Positions 55,424 to 62,928 of a stretch of 64,000 bases of DNA are shown one piece after another; within the stretch, counting starts at the first letter, position 1, and every line of letters begins with the position of its first letter. The DNA comes from Natronincola ferrireducens. GTDB lineage: Bacteria > Bacillota > Clostridia > Peptostreptococcales > Natronincolaceae. The stretch spans positions 1 through 64,000 of the forward strand of contig NZ_FNFP01000002.1 of assembly GCF_900100845.1 (NCBI RefSeq), written 5' to 3'. Position numbers and translations under genes: made by a program. Under the pieces are notes generated by a model. That model ran no database searches and was not told where the DNA came from. It worked only from the letters and a program-made list of their open reading frames with translations.

Positions 55424-57238
55424 ATGAAAAAAGAAAAGTATCCCCAAAAACCAATGATTTACTATTATATAGCAACAATAATGATAGTTATGCTTCTAAA
55501 CGCCTTTATTTTTCCCTTAATAGTACAAAGAAACATTATGCAAGTAGATTATGGTACATTTTTAGAAAAGATTAAAGATGGTAGCATAAAAACTGTAGAA
55601 ATCCAGGAAAATCAAATTGCCTTTACAGCTTTGAACTATGAAGATGAGGAAAAGATATTTGTAACAGGTCGGATGGATGATCCAGAATTAGTGAACCGTC
55701 TCTATGATGCTGAAGTTACATTTTCTAGAGTCATCCCAAAGGAAAATTCACCTATAGTAAGCCTTATGTTAAGCTGGATTTTTCCCATCATGATTTTTAT
55801 TGCTCTCGGTCAAATATTAACAAAATCTATGAGTAAAAATATGGGTGGAGGTATGATGGGTCTTGGCAAGAGCAATGCCAAAGTCTATGTTGAAACTCAA
55901 ACAGGAAAAACCTTTGCCGATGTTGCAGGACAGAACGAAGCGAAGGAGGCACTAACTGAAATTGTAGATTTTCTCAACAACCCATCTAAATATAAGGAAA
56001 TTGGAGCCATTATGCCCAAGGGAGCTTTGCTGGTGGGGCCCCCTGGTACAGGTAAAACCCTTCTTGCAAAGGCTGTGGCTGGTGAGGCAAAGGTTCCCTT
56101 CTTTTCAATTTCAGGCTCAGAGTTTGTTGAGATGTTTGTAGGTATGGGAGCAGCAAGAGTAAGAGATCTATTTAAACAGGCTCAAGCCAAGGCTCCTTGC
56201 ATTATATTTATTGACGAGATTGATACCATCGGTAAGAAACGTGATAATGGAGGTTTAGGAGGAAATGATGAGCGGGAGCAAACCCTAAACCAGCTACTAA
56301 CTGAGATGGATGGTTTCAGTGGAGAACAGGGTGTTGTTATTCTTGCGGCAACCAATAGACCCGAATCCCTTGATAAGGCATTGCTACGTCCAGGTAGGTT
56401 TGACCGTCGTGTACCGGTGGAGCTGCCCGACCTTTCTGGTAGGGAGGCTATCCTAAAGGTTCATGCTAAGAAAATAAAAGTAGATAGTCAGATTGATTTT
56501 AATGCCATTGCTAGGGCGACATCAGGGGCTTCAGGTGCAGAGCTTGCTAATATTATCAATGAAGGGGCACTTAGGGCAGTAAAATGTGGACGTAATTATG
56601 TAGTGCAAAGCGATTTAGAAGAAGCAGTAGAAGTTGTTATTGCAGGATATCAGAGGAAAGGAGCGGTTATTTCACTAAAGGAAAAGCAGATTATTGCTTA
56701 TCATGAAATTGGCCATGCAATTGTTGCTGCAAATCAGATGGAGTCTGCACCTGTCCATAAGATAACAATTGTTCCCCGGACTTCCGGAGCTCTGGGATAT
56801 ACAATGCAGATAGCCCAGGAGGAAAATGTATTGATGACAAAGGAAGAAGCCTTTAATAAAATTGCAACCTATACCGGAGGACGTGCTGCAGAGGAATTGA
56901 TATTTGGAACCTATACGTCAGGTGCTTCTAATGACATTGAACAGGCAACGAAAATAGCAAGAATGATGGTGACACGGTTGGGGATGAGCAAAAACTTTGA
57001 CATGATGGGATTAGAAACTGTTTCTAATCAGTACCTTGGAGGAGATACATCTTTAACCTGTTCATCAGAAACTGCAGCTAAGGTTGATGAAGAGGTACTG
57101 GATATCATTAAAAAAGCCCATGAAAAAGCTATTAATATATTAAAGGACAATCTGGATAAACTCCATGAATTATCTCGATATCTTATAGAAAGAGAAACTA
57201 TAACAGGAGAAGAATTTATGAGGATTTTATCAATTTAA
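55424..57238 (+). CDS. ftsH: ATP-dependent zinc metalloprotease FtsH (probable second paralog)
   Basis: The 604-residue protein has two membrane helices (about 13-35 and 110-132) flanking a small outer domain, an AAA module with Walker A GPPGTGKT (205-212), Walker B FIDEID (262-267) and second region of homology [10 protein letters not shown], and an M41 protease domain with HEIGH (427-431). FtsH extracts and degrades damaged or unassembled membrane proteins. The context is not the usual tilS-hpt-ftsH locus, so it may be an inducible paralog. Its promoter carries the response-regulator-type repeats. Confidence 0.95.
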   Translation: MKKEKYPQKPMIYYYIATIMIVMLLNAFIFPLIVQRNIMQVDYGTFLEKIKDGSIKTVEIQENQIAFTALNYEDEEKIFVTGRMDDPELVNRLYDAEVTFSRVIPKENSPIVSLMLSWIFPIMIFIALGQILTKSMSKNMGGGMMGLGKSNAKVYVETQTGKTFADVAGQNEAKEALTEIVDFLNNPSKYKEIGAIMPKGALLVGPPGTGKTLLAKAVAGEAKVPFFSISGSEFVEMFVGMGAARVRDLFKQAQAKAPCIIFIDEIDTIGKKRDNGGLGGNDEREQTLNQLLTEMDGFSGEQGVVILAATNRPESLDKALLRPGRFDRRVPVELPDLSGREAILKVHAKKIKVDSQIDFNAIARATSGASGAELANIINEGALRAVKCGRNYVVQSDLEEAVEVVIAGYQRKGAVISLKEKQIIAYHEIGHAIVAANQMESAPVHKITIVPRTSGALGYTMQIAQEENVLMTKEEAFNKIATYTGGRAAEELIFGTYTSGASNDIEQATKIARMMVTRLGMSKNFDMMGLETVSNQYLGGDTSLTCSSETAAKVDEEVLDIIKKAHEKAINILKDNLDKLHELSRYLIERETITGEEFMRILSI

Positions 57239-57250
57239 TATTATAAAGAA

Positions 57251-57288
57251 GGATTAGGCTTAGAATACGGGGATTCTAAGTCTAATCC
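57251..57288 (+). promoter_or_regulatory. Long hairpin between ftsH and the zinc-ribbon gene
   Basis: A 16-bp stem, left arm 57251-57266 (GGATTAGGCTTAGAAT) and right arm 57273-57288 (one G-U), has a 6-nt loop and no U tail. It may protect the ftsH 3' end or partly attenuate the downstream gene. Confidence 0.6.
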
Positions 57289-57319
57289 TAAGCTTATCAA
57301 AAAAATTGGAGGAGGTAGG

Positions 57320-57514
57320 ATGAATCAATTAAACCAGAAAGAAATGATGAGGAACTGTCCTAATTGTGGAGGAATAAATATAGGAAGACTGCATAAGAAT
57401 AGTTATTTTTGTAGTGATTGTTATGTGGAAGTAGCTATAACAAGAAAAAATGATATATATCTTCATATTCATTCAGAAGATGGTGGTATCATAAGAAAAA
57501 TTAAATTGGAATAA
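57320..57514 (+). CDS. Zinc-ribbon microprotein
   Basis: The 64-residue protein has two CxxC pairs, CPNC (Cys13, Cys16) and CSDC (Cys31, Cys34), spaced as a small treble-clef or zinc ribbon. It ends in a charged beta segment (EDGGIIRKIKLE). ATG follows GGAGGTAGG. No family is known to me. It lies 81 nt after ftsH, possibly on the same transcript, and just before yugP, so it may be an adaptor of the protease module. Confidence 0.75.
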   Translation: MNQLNQKEMMRNCPNCGGINIGRLHKNSYFCSDCYVEVAITRKNDIYLHIHSEDGGIIRKIKLE

Positions 57515-57584
57515 AGGATAAGGTTGTTTATTACCTTAAAATGTGGAGGTTAAAACTCAAGGGAAAATGATATAATATTCCATT

Positions 57585-57618
57585 AGTTCATATATAGTTC
57601 ACATTCAGATTGTAGAAT
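57585..57618 (+). promoter_or_regulatory. Direct-repeat activator site and promoter of yugP
   Basis: AGTTCATATAT (57585-57595) and AGTTCACATTC (57596-57606) abut, followed after 6 bp by TAGAAT (57613-57618), 31 bp before the yugP ATG. Confidence 0.8.
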
Positions 57619-57649
57619 AAAACCATACAATTTATAAGGAGTGATCAAG

Positions 57650-58351
57650 ATGTTTTATTCATATGGATTTTGGGGATTTGATCCAACAGTGATTATTTTA
57701 ATTCCCGCCATTATTCTTACTCTCTATGCTCAAGGAAGGGTAAAATCCAATTTTACTAAATATTCGAGAGTTCCAACACGAAAGGGATACTCAGGAGTTC
57801 AAGTTGCTAGGGTGCTTTTAGATCAACATGGGTTACAAGATATACCTATTGAAGTGACAAGGGGACAACTGAGTGATCATTACGATCCAACTAAACGTGT
57901 CGTAAGGCTATCAGGAGAAGTTTACCAAGGAAACTCTATCGCCTCAATTAGTGTAGCTGCCCATGAGGTAGGACATGCAATTCAACATGCAAATGGATAT
58001 GCCCCTCTATCTCTAAGAAACATGGTATTTCCTATTGCAAGATTTGGATCTTCTGCAGCTTGGGGGTTTATAATGGTAGGGTTACTGATTCCTAGCCTTG
58101 GTGGGCTAATGGATATTGGTATATTACTCTTTGGAGCTGCTGTAGCTTTTCAGTTGATCACCCTTCCGGTAGAATTTAATGCCAGTAGCCGGGCTTTACG
58201 ATTACTTAATGCTAATGGTTTTATTGTTGGAGAAGAAGCAACAGGAGCACAAAATGTACTTCGAGCTGCAGCCTTAACCTATGTAGCCGCTATGGCAAGT
58301 GGAATCGCACAACTAATGAGATTGATTTTGATTAGAAATAGAAGAAGATAG
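57650..58351 (+). CDS. yugP: YugP-type membrane zinc metallopeptidase
   Basis: The 233-residue protein has an N-terminal membrane helix, a cytosolic-side region with GYSGVQVARVLLDQHG, the zinc motif HEVGH (105-109) in SVAAHEVGHAIQH, two further membrane helices and a C-terminal region with LPVEFNASSRAL, the usual third-ligand area (Glu). This matches the YugP/peptidase_Zn family of unknown substrate. ATG at 57650 is 8 nt after AAGGAG. Its promoter has the same repeat array as ftsH and the two-component operon. Confidence 0.92.
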   Translation: MFYSYGFWGFDPTVIILIPAIILTLYAQGRVKSNFTKYSRVPTRKGYSGVQVARVLLDQHGLQDIPIEVTRGQLSDHYDPTKRVVRLSGEVYQGNSIASISVAAHEVGHAIQHANGYAPLSLRNMVFPIARFGSSAAWGFIMVGLLIPSLGGLMDIGILLFGAAVAFQLITLPVEFNASSRALRLLNANGFIVGEEATGAQNVLRAAALTYVAAMASGIAQLMRLILIRNRRR

Positions 58352-58401
58352 AACAATATATGGTAGTAAAAAAATAATTATCAAATACACGATTAAAATA
58401 C

Positions 58402-58499
58402 GTTCCATAATAGTAAAGATGGAGATTGGGCCTTAATGATAGAAGTACAGGCGCCTAAAAAACATCCAAGAGCAACTAAATAATAAAGCAAATAGTATA
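58402..58499 (+). repeat. Dispersed intergenic element, copy C
   Basis: Box 1 CATAATAGTAAAGATGG starts at 58406. In one frame it reads NSKDGDWALMIEVQA up to a stop. Box 2 (58479-58499) differs from copy A box 2 at only two of 21 positions. As in copy A, the element lies in a 3' untranslated region and is followed by a terminator. Confidence 0.6.
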
Positions 58500-58558
58500 T
58501 GATAGCTGAAAAATCCTGATAGAGTGGTACTTGAGACTATCTGTGCTATAAAAAGTAT

Positions 58559-58610
58559 AGGGTATTGCACTTAATTTCATTAGTGACTTTAAGTGCAATA
58601 TCCTGTTTTT
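58559..58610 (+). terminator. Intrinsic terminator after yugP
   Basis: A 14-bp stem AGGGTATTGCACTT/AAGTGCAATATCCT (one G-U) closes an 18-nt loop containing TTAGTGACTTTAA (58580-58592) and is followed by GTTTTT. Confidence 0.88.
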
Positions 58611-58805
58611 ATTTAAAATATACTATGGGTTTTTTACATATAAAAAATTAAGAATACATAGGAGATTTATTTCATATAAAATAAATAGGTTTTTTTGATT
58701 TTATAAGGGAAAACTGCTAAAATATTACCATGATTCATTTATAATCAAACTATAATTGTCAACAAATAGATATTTAATATATTGGGAGAAGAAGAGGAGA
58801 TGAAG

Positions 58806-60035
58806 ATGAGAATTGGTGAGTTTGCCAAAAAGCATGGAATCACTCAGGATACAATCCGGTATTATCTAGATATTGGCTTATTAGTTACAGAAAAAAAGGG
58901 TGGTCAGTATAAGTTTACTAAAGCGGATAGTGAGGATATAAAAAAAATAATAGAGTTAAAGTCAATAGATTTTTCATTAAATGAAATTCAAAGCATACTG
59001 ATATTTCAGCGCTTAAGTGGCACAAATACAGATGTGTTTCGAAATTTATACCTACCATTTTTAGAATCCAAGAGAAATGAAATCACAAATGAACTTGCAA
59101 AATATAATAGAATGAATGATTATTTAAATTCTAAAATTAATGAGATAAAATCTGCAGAATTAAGAGCAAAGCAAAGGCTAGGTTTACCTATGGCGGCATT
59201 AAGTATATTAGTATGCCCAATCTGTAAAGCTTCTTTTAAAATATCCGATGGAAGCATAGAAGAAAGTATGATTATTGATGCAAATATAAATTGCAGCTGT
59301 GGCTATAATGCTATTATTCAAGAGGGGGTTTATATTGATAGAAGTGCTCCCCGCACAAAAATGATAAATGGGAAGAAAATGCCCACTAAAGAGGAATTTT
59401 TATCTGAATGCTCTTACACCTTTGTTAACTTTCTGTACAAGGGAATGGCTACAATAATAGAATATATAAACAAATATAAGGAAGAACCTAAATACATTAT
59501 GGAGCTGGATAATTGTGTAGGATTTTTTCTTTTACAATATATAAAAGACCTACCCCCTACCTCCACCTATATAGTTATTGATTATGATAAAGAGAGAATA
59601 CTTAAATTGAAAAATAATCTAGAGATGTATTATGATCATAAGAACTTTATATTTTTATGCTGCGATTTTCATAAACTACCAATTACACAATCATCCATGG
59701 ATATTGTAGTTGATTTTGGTATGAGCAAAACCTATTTGGAGTCTGAAGGGAAGTTTTTACTTGATATGATATTACCACTATTAAAAGAAAAGGGTATTAT
59801 TAGCGGCGCATATCAATATATAGGGCAAAATGAAAAAGCTAAGGAAAATATACAATTAAAAAATGAGGATCTATTTAGCAGAAGTAAAATCTTAAAAATA
59901 TTAGATTCCCTAGACATTACAATATTGGATCTAATAGATATAGGGCCTGTTTTAAAGGATCTTCAACATAAGGGTCCAATGAAGAGTACTGAGGTATATA
60001 AACTAGCTTATGTAGGTAGGAAAACAAAAAAATGA
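58806..60035 (+). CDS. MerR regulator fused to zinc-ribbon and methyltransferase-like domain
   Basis: The 409-residue protein starts with a MerR winged helix (IGEFAKKHGITQDTIRYYLDIGLL) and a coiled coil to about residue 125. Two Cys pairs follow (CPIC 137-140, CSC 163-165), like the zinc ribbon of RlmA-type rRNA methyltransferases. The C-terminus has a Rossmann-like segment whose motif I reads MELDNCVGFFL instead of a glycine-rich loop, so catalysis is doubtful. It may sense SAM, metal or a modified substrate. ATG at 58806 is 6 nt after AGAGGAG. It may control the flavoprotein gene downstream. Confidence 0.8.
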   Translation: MRIGEFAKKHGITQDTIRYYLDIGLLVTEKKGGQYKFTKADSEDIKKIIELKSIDFSLNEIQSILIFQRLSGTNTDVFRNLYLPFLESKRNEITNELAKYNRMNDYLNSKINEIKSAELRAKQRLGLPMAALSILVCPICKASFKISDGSIEESMIIDANINCSCGYNAIIQEGVYIDRSAPRTKMINGKKMPTKEEFLSECSYTFVNFLYKGMATIIEYINKYKEEPKYIMELDNCVGFFLLQYIKDLPPTSTYIVIDYDKERILKLKNNLEMYYDHKNFIFLCCDFHKLPITQSSMDIVVDFGMSKTYLESEGKFLLDMILPLLKEKGIISGAYQYIGQNEKAKENIQLKNEDLFSRSKILKILDSLDITILDLIDIGPVLKDLQHKGPMKSTEVYKLAYVGRKTKK

Positions 60036-60069
60036 GTAAAGGCTAGAGGTAATATATTTATATAAGGAT

Positions 60070-60116
60070 AAAACATAAAAACCTTGAGTTAGCACAAGGT
60101 TTTTATGTTTTATTTT
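60070..60116 (+). terminator. Intrinsic terminator of the MerR-fusion gene
   Basis: A 17-bp stem (left arm from 60070 ending CCTTG, right arm CAAGG to 60111) closes a 9-nt loop and is followed by a T-rich tail. Its CCTTGAGTTAG (left arm plus loop) is the exact complement of CTAACTCAAGG at 60151-60161. Confidence 0.85.
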
Positions 60117-60139
60117 GCATATACATGGATTTTAGTATA

Positions 60140-60170
60140 TTGACACAGTCCTAACTCAAGGAAGTACAAT
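60140..60170 (+). promoter_or_regulatory. Possible promoter of the flavoprotein gene
   Basis: TTGACA (60140-60145) and TACAAT (60165-60170) are 19 bp apart, which is long for sigma-A but in the range bent by MerR-family activators. The spacer contains CTAACTCAAGG. The neighbour upstream encodes a MerR-type protein. Confidence 0.45.
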
Positions 60171-60264
60171 TAAATTAAATGCTATAGTTAGTCAATTAAC
60201 AAACTTTAGATTGTTTTACTTCTATAGCATATCAAATGCAATAATAAAAATTAGGAGGTATAGT

Positions 60265-62058
60265 ATGAAGGGAAAATCTATTAAAGTGTTAAGTGTTTTA
60301 TTATGCTTAGCTATGATTGTTGGTTTAGTTGGATGTTCTCAGCCTAGCACAAATCAAGTAGATGCTATTTATAAAGCCGGTACTTATATAGGAACAGCTC
60401 AGGGGCACAATGGAGATGTGAAGGTGGAAGTAGAATTTAGTGATACAGCCATTGTATCTGTTAAGATTGTAGAGCACAGTGAGTCAGAGGGTATTAGTGA
60501 CGTTTCAATTGAACGTATACCTCAAGAGGTTGTAGATGGCCAAACATTAGCTGTGGATTCAGTATCAGGAGCTACCGTTACCTCTAAAGCTATTCTTGCT
60601 GCTATAGAAGATGCTGTCAAGCAGGCGGGTGGTGATGTAGAAGCTCTAAAGGGCAATAAAGTTTCTAACAATAGCGGGCAAAATGCCATTGAAATGACAA
60701 CTGATGTGGTAGTTGTAGGTGCTGGTGGAGCCGGTCTAGCAGCAGCAGCTTCAGCCCATGAGCATGGAGCAAAGGTTATTGTTTTAGAAAAGCAAGCAAA
60801 TGTAGGTGGTTCTACAGCTTTATCTGGGGGAGGTATTTCTGCTACCGGAACAAGATTCCAAGAGGAGAGAGGTATTAAAGACAGTAAACAATCCTGGATG
60901 GACCTTTGGAAAGAGCGGCAGGCTACAAGTAACCCAGATGGCAAATATCCAGATTATAATTTTGTAGATAAGTTTATGGATGCGGCAGTTGTTACTACAG
61001 AGTGGCTAGTAGATTATATAGGTCATGCCTATGGAAGTATAGCAGGATTTGGACTTGATCCAGTAGAGAGACTACATTTCTCTGAGACGGATGGCAGTAC
61101 AAATGGTGGAACTGCTTTAACCCGAAATATTGAGAATTTCATTTTAGGTGAAGGAATTGAAATATTGACAGAAACTCCAGCTAAGGAGTTAATGACTGAT
61201 GAGAATGGTAATGTAATAGGTGTCATTGCAGAAGGAAAGAATGGAAAAGTAACTATTCATGCAAAAAAAGTTGTATTAGCAGCTGGAGGATATGCTAAGA
61301 GCGAAGAGCTATTGGAAAGATTTATCCCAGAGGCTGCTGGAACTGCAGATATAAGTGCAGCAGCAGCTGGTAGTACTGGTGACGGTATAATCATGGCAGA
61401 AGAAATAGGAGCAGCATTATATGAAGAGCCTTGGGTGATAGGTCTTGGTGTAGGAACTAAAGTTCCAGGAACCGAAGGTCTGATGATGGATTGGACTAAA
61501 GTTTATGTTAATGAGAAGGGCCAGCGTTTTACAAATGAAGAAATACATTATTCAATAGCAACAAATAAAATTTTAGAGCAAGAGTCACCATGGGTAATTT
61601 TAGATTCTAATGATGCAAATGCAAATATTGCTGGAGCTCTTGAAGATGCAATAGCATCGGATGAAGTAGTAAAGGCAGATACATTTGAAGCATTAGCAGA
61701 AGCTATGGGTGTACCAGTAGATGCTTTTGTTAAGACAATGGAAGCCTTCAATGAAGGGGTAAAAACTGGAAATGACCCAATGGGTAAGAGTAAGGATTAT
61801 TTAGTTCCAGTTAATAATGCTCCTTACTATGCAATTAAACTATATGGCAAAACTATGGGAACTTTTGCAGGGGTTAAAACCAATGAAACCTACCAAGTTC
61901 TACGGGAAGATGGTTCAGTGATCAATAATTTATATGCTGCTGGGGAAAATGCAAATAAAGTATTATATAATCAAGTTTATATGTCTGGCAGTGCGGTACA
62001 GTTTGCGTTAACCAGTGGACGTATAGCTGGTGAACATGCAGCACAAAACCTGAAATAA
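60265..62058 (+). CDS. FMN-binding/FAD-dependent reductase lipoprotein (fumarate/urocanate reductase-like)
   Basis: The 597-residue protein has a lipoprotein signal with lipobox LVGC (Cys24), an FMN_bind domain with SGATVT (101-106), the Thr that ApbE flavinylates, and a C-terminal flavoprotein domain with FAD motif VVGAGGAGLAAAA (150s) and GGSTALSGGG, ending GRIAGEHAAQNL. This is the architecture of extracytoplasmic fumarate, urocanate or methacrylate reductases. The substrate cannot be assigned. It should use external electron donors at the membrane face. ATG at 60265 follows TTAGGAGG. Confidence 0.9.
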   Translation: MKGKSIKVLSVLLCLAMIVGLVGCSQPSTNQVDAIYKAGTYIGTAQGHNGDVKVEVEFSDTAIVSVKIVEHSESEGISDVSIERIPQEVVDGQTLAVDSVSGATVTSKAILAAIEDAVKQAGGDVEALKGNKVSNNSGQNAIEMTTDVVVVGAGGAGLAAAASAHEHGAKVIVLEKQANVGGSTALSGGGISATGTRFQEERGIKDSKQSWMDLWKERQATSNPDGKYPDYNFVDKFMDAAVVTTEWLVDYIGHAYGSIAGFGLDPVERLHFSETDGSTNGGTALTRNIENFILGEGIEILTETPAKELMTDENGNVIGVIAEGKNGKVTIHAKKVVLAAGGYAKSEELLERFIPEAAGTADISAAAAGSTGDGIIMAEEIGAALYEEPWVIGLGVGTKVPGTEGLMMDWTKVYVNEKGQRFTNEEIHYSIATNKILEQESPWVILDSNDANANIAGALEDAIASDEVVKADTFEALAEAMGVPVDAFVKTMEAFNEGVKTGNDPMGKSKDYLVPVNNAPYYAIKLYGKTMGTFAGVKTNETYQVLREDGSVINNLYAAGENANKVLYNQVYMSGSAVQFALTSGRIAGEHAAQNLK

Positions 62059-62069
62059 AGGCAAAATAG

Positions 62070-62219
62070 ATTAAAGATGAAGGTTCTTTTGAACTGTTAA
62101 AAAACATAAAAAACCCTCAATACACTGATAAGGTGAACTGTACCATAAATGACTGGGGTATTTTGTCTGCACTACCTTTAGCAAAAAATCACTACGAATA
62201 TTATATAACTCTGTGGTAG
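62070..62219 (+). pseudogene. Start-less reading frame overlapping element copy E
   Basis: From 62070 an open frame of 49 codons reads IKDEGSFELLKNIKNPQYTD and continues NDWGILSALPLAKN to a stop at 62217. It has no start codon or ribosome site and follows directly on a stop. The NDWGILSAL part aligns with GDWSILLAV of copy A. It is best seen as a decayed coding remnant or part of the dispersed element. Confidence 0.25.
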
Positions 62220-62258
62220 ATACTATTTTTGAATACATTATAAAAGGAGGTGCAACAT

Positions 62259-62435
62259 ATGCCAGGAAAAGCTAAACAGTATGTTGACCAAGGTATGTCA
62301 TCAGTACAAAATACTGTTAACACATTACAACAAGCCCTTAATTCTGCAGAAAAACCAGACAATAAAAACAAGATTCAACAAGCAATAAACTCTCTTAATG
62401 CTGCACAGCAACAATTATCAGGATATCAAGATTAA
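62259..62435 (+). CDS. Small helical protein of unknown function
   Basis: The 58-residue protein (MPGKAKQYVDQGMSSVQNTVNTL, then QQALNSAEKPDNK and QQAINSLNAAQQQLSGYQD) is rich in Gln, Asn and Ala. It forms two amphipathic helices with an internal repeat (LQQALNSA and IQQAINSL). ATG follows a near-perfect AAGGAGGTG, so it is likely well translated, and a terminator follows. No family is recognised. Confidence 0.7.
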   Translation: MPGKAKQYVDQGMSSVQNTVNTLQQALNSAEKPDNKNKIQQAINSLNAAQQQLSGYQD

Positions 62436-62465
62436 TAAATATTAAAAATATTACTATGAAAATCC

Positions 62466-62508
62466 AAAAAACACTTTACCCTGATGAATTCAGAGTAAAG
62501 TGTTTTTT
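62466..62508 (+). terminator. Intrinsic terminator of the small helical protein gene
   Basis: A 14-bp stem AAAAAACACTTTAC/GTAAAGTGTTTTTT, with a small inner CTGA/TCAG stem, ends in six T. Confidence 0.88.
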
Positions 62509-62610
62509 AAATAGGATACCCATCTTATATCTTATATTAAGGATTCTATCAATAACTAATAATATTATTAACAGAGGAAATGCAGTGAACATAATTGGGT
62601 GTAATTAGAA

Positions 62611-62670
62611 GTGTTTCATAATAGTAAAAAATAGGAATTAGTCTATTATAATAGCAGTAGTTCAGATGGT
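62611..62670 (+). repeat. Dispersed intergenic element, copy B
   Basis: Box 1 CATAATAGTAAAAAATAGG at 62617 aligns with copy A over 50 ungapped bases with about 11 differences, mostly transitions. Its reading frame is interrupted by TAG. Box 2 is not clear here. Confidence 0.55.
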
Positions 62671-62696
62671 TATTACTAATAAAAAACAATTTTCAT

Positions 62697-62728
62697 AAAA
62701 AATGGAGAACCTCCCTCCATTTTTTATT
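62697..62728 (+). terminator. Terminator-like hairpin downstream of repeat copy B
   Basis: An 11-bp stem AAAAAATGGAG/CTCCATTTTTT has a 7-nt loop and T runs on both strands. No gene lies between it and the previous terminator. Confidence 0.75.
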
Positions 62729-62928
62729 TCCTCTAATCTACTTTTGGGTTATCTATTTTTTATAGGGTATAAGGGGTATATAGCAATAATATAATGTAGT
62801 GTATAGAAAATAGTTAAATGTCAAAATTACTTAATAGTGAACAATCCTTAGAAATAGGGAGAATTTTAGAGGAATTATAGAATAAATGTAGTATATATAC
62901 ATTAACAATATAAGGAAGGTTGGAAAAT

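Larger units (their letters stand above)
58352..58805. other. 454-bp region: repeat element and terminator after yugP
   Basis: It holds copy C of the dispersed element, a terminator at 58559-58610 and an AT-rich stretch before the MerR-type gene. No reading frame of note and no clear promoter for the downstream gene were found. Confidence 0.6.
62436..62928. other. 493-bp region: terminator, repeat copy B, second terminator, dgt leader
   Basis: After the small gene's terminator (62466-62508) comes copy B of the dispersed element (62611-62670), another terminator-like hairpin (62697-62728) and an AT-rich leader of the dGTPase gene. The element thus sits between two terminators, unlike copies A and C. 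No gene is supported. Confidence 0.6.
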
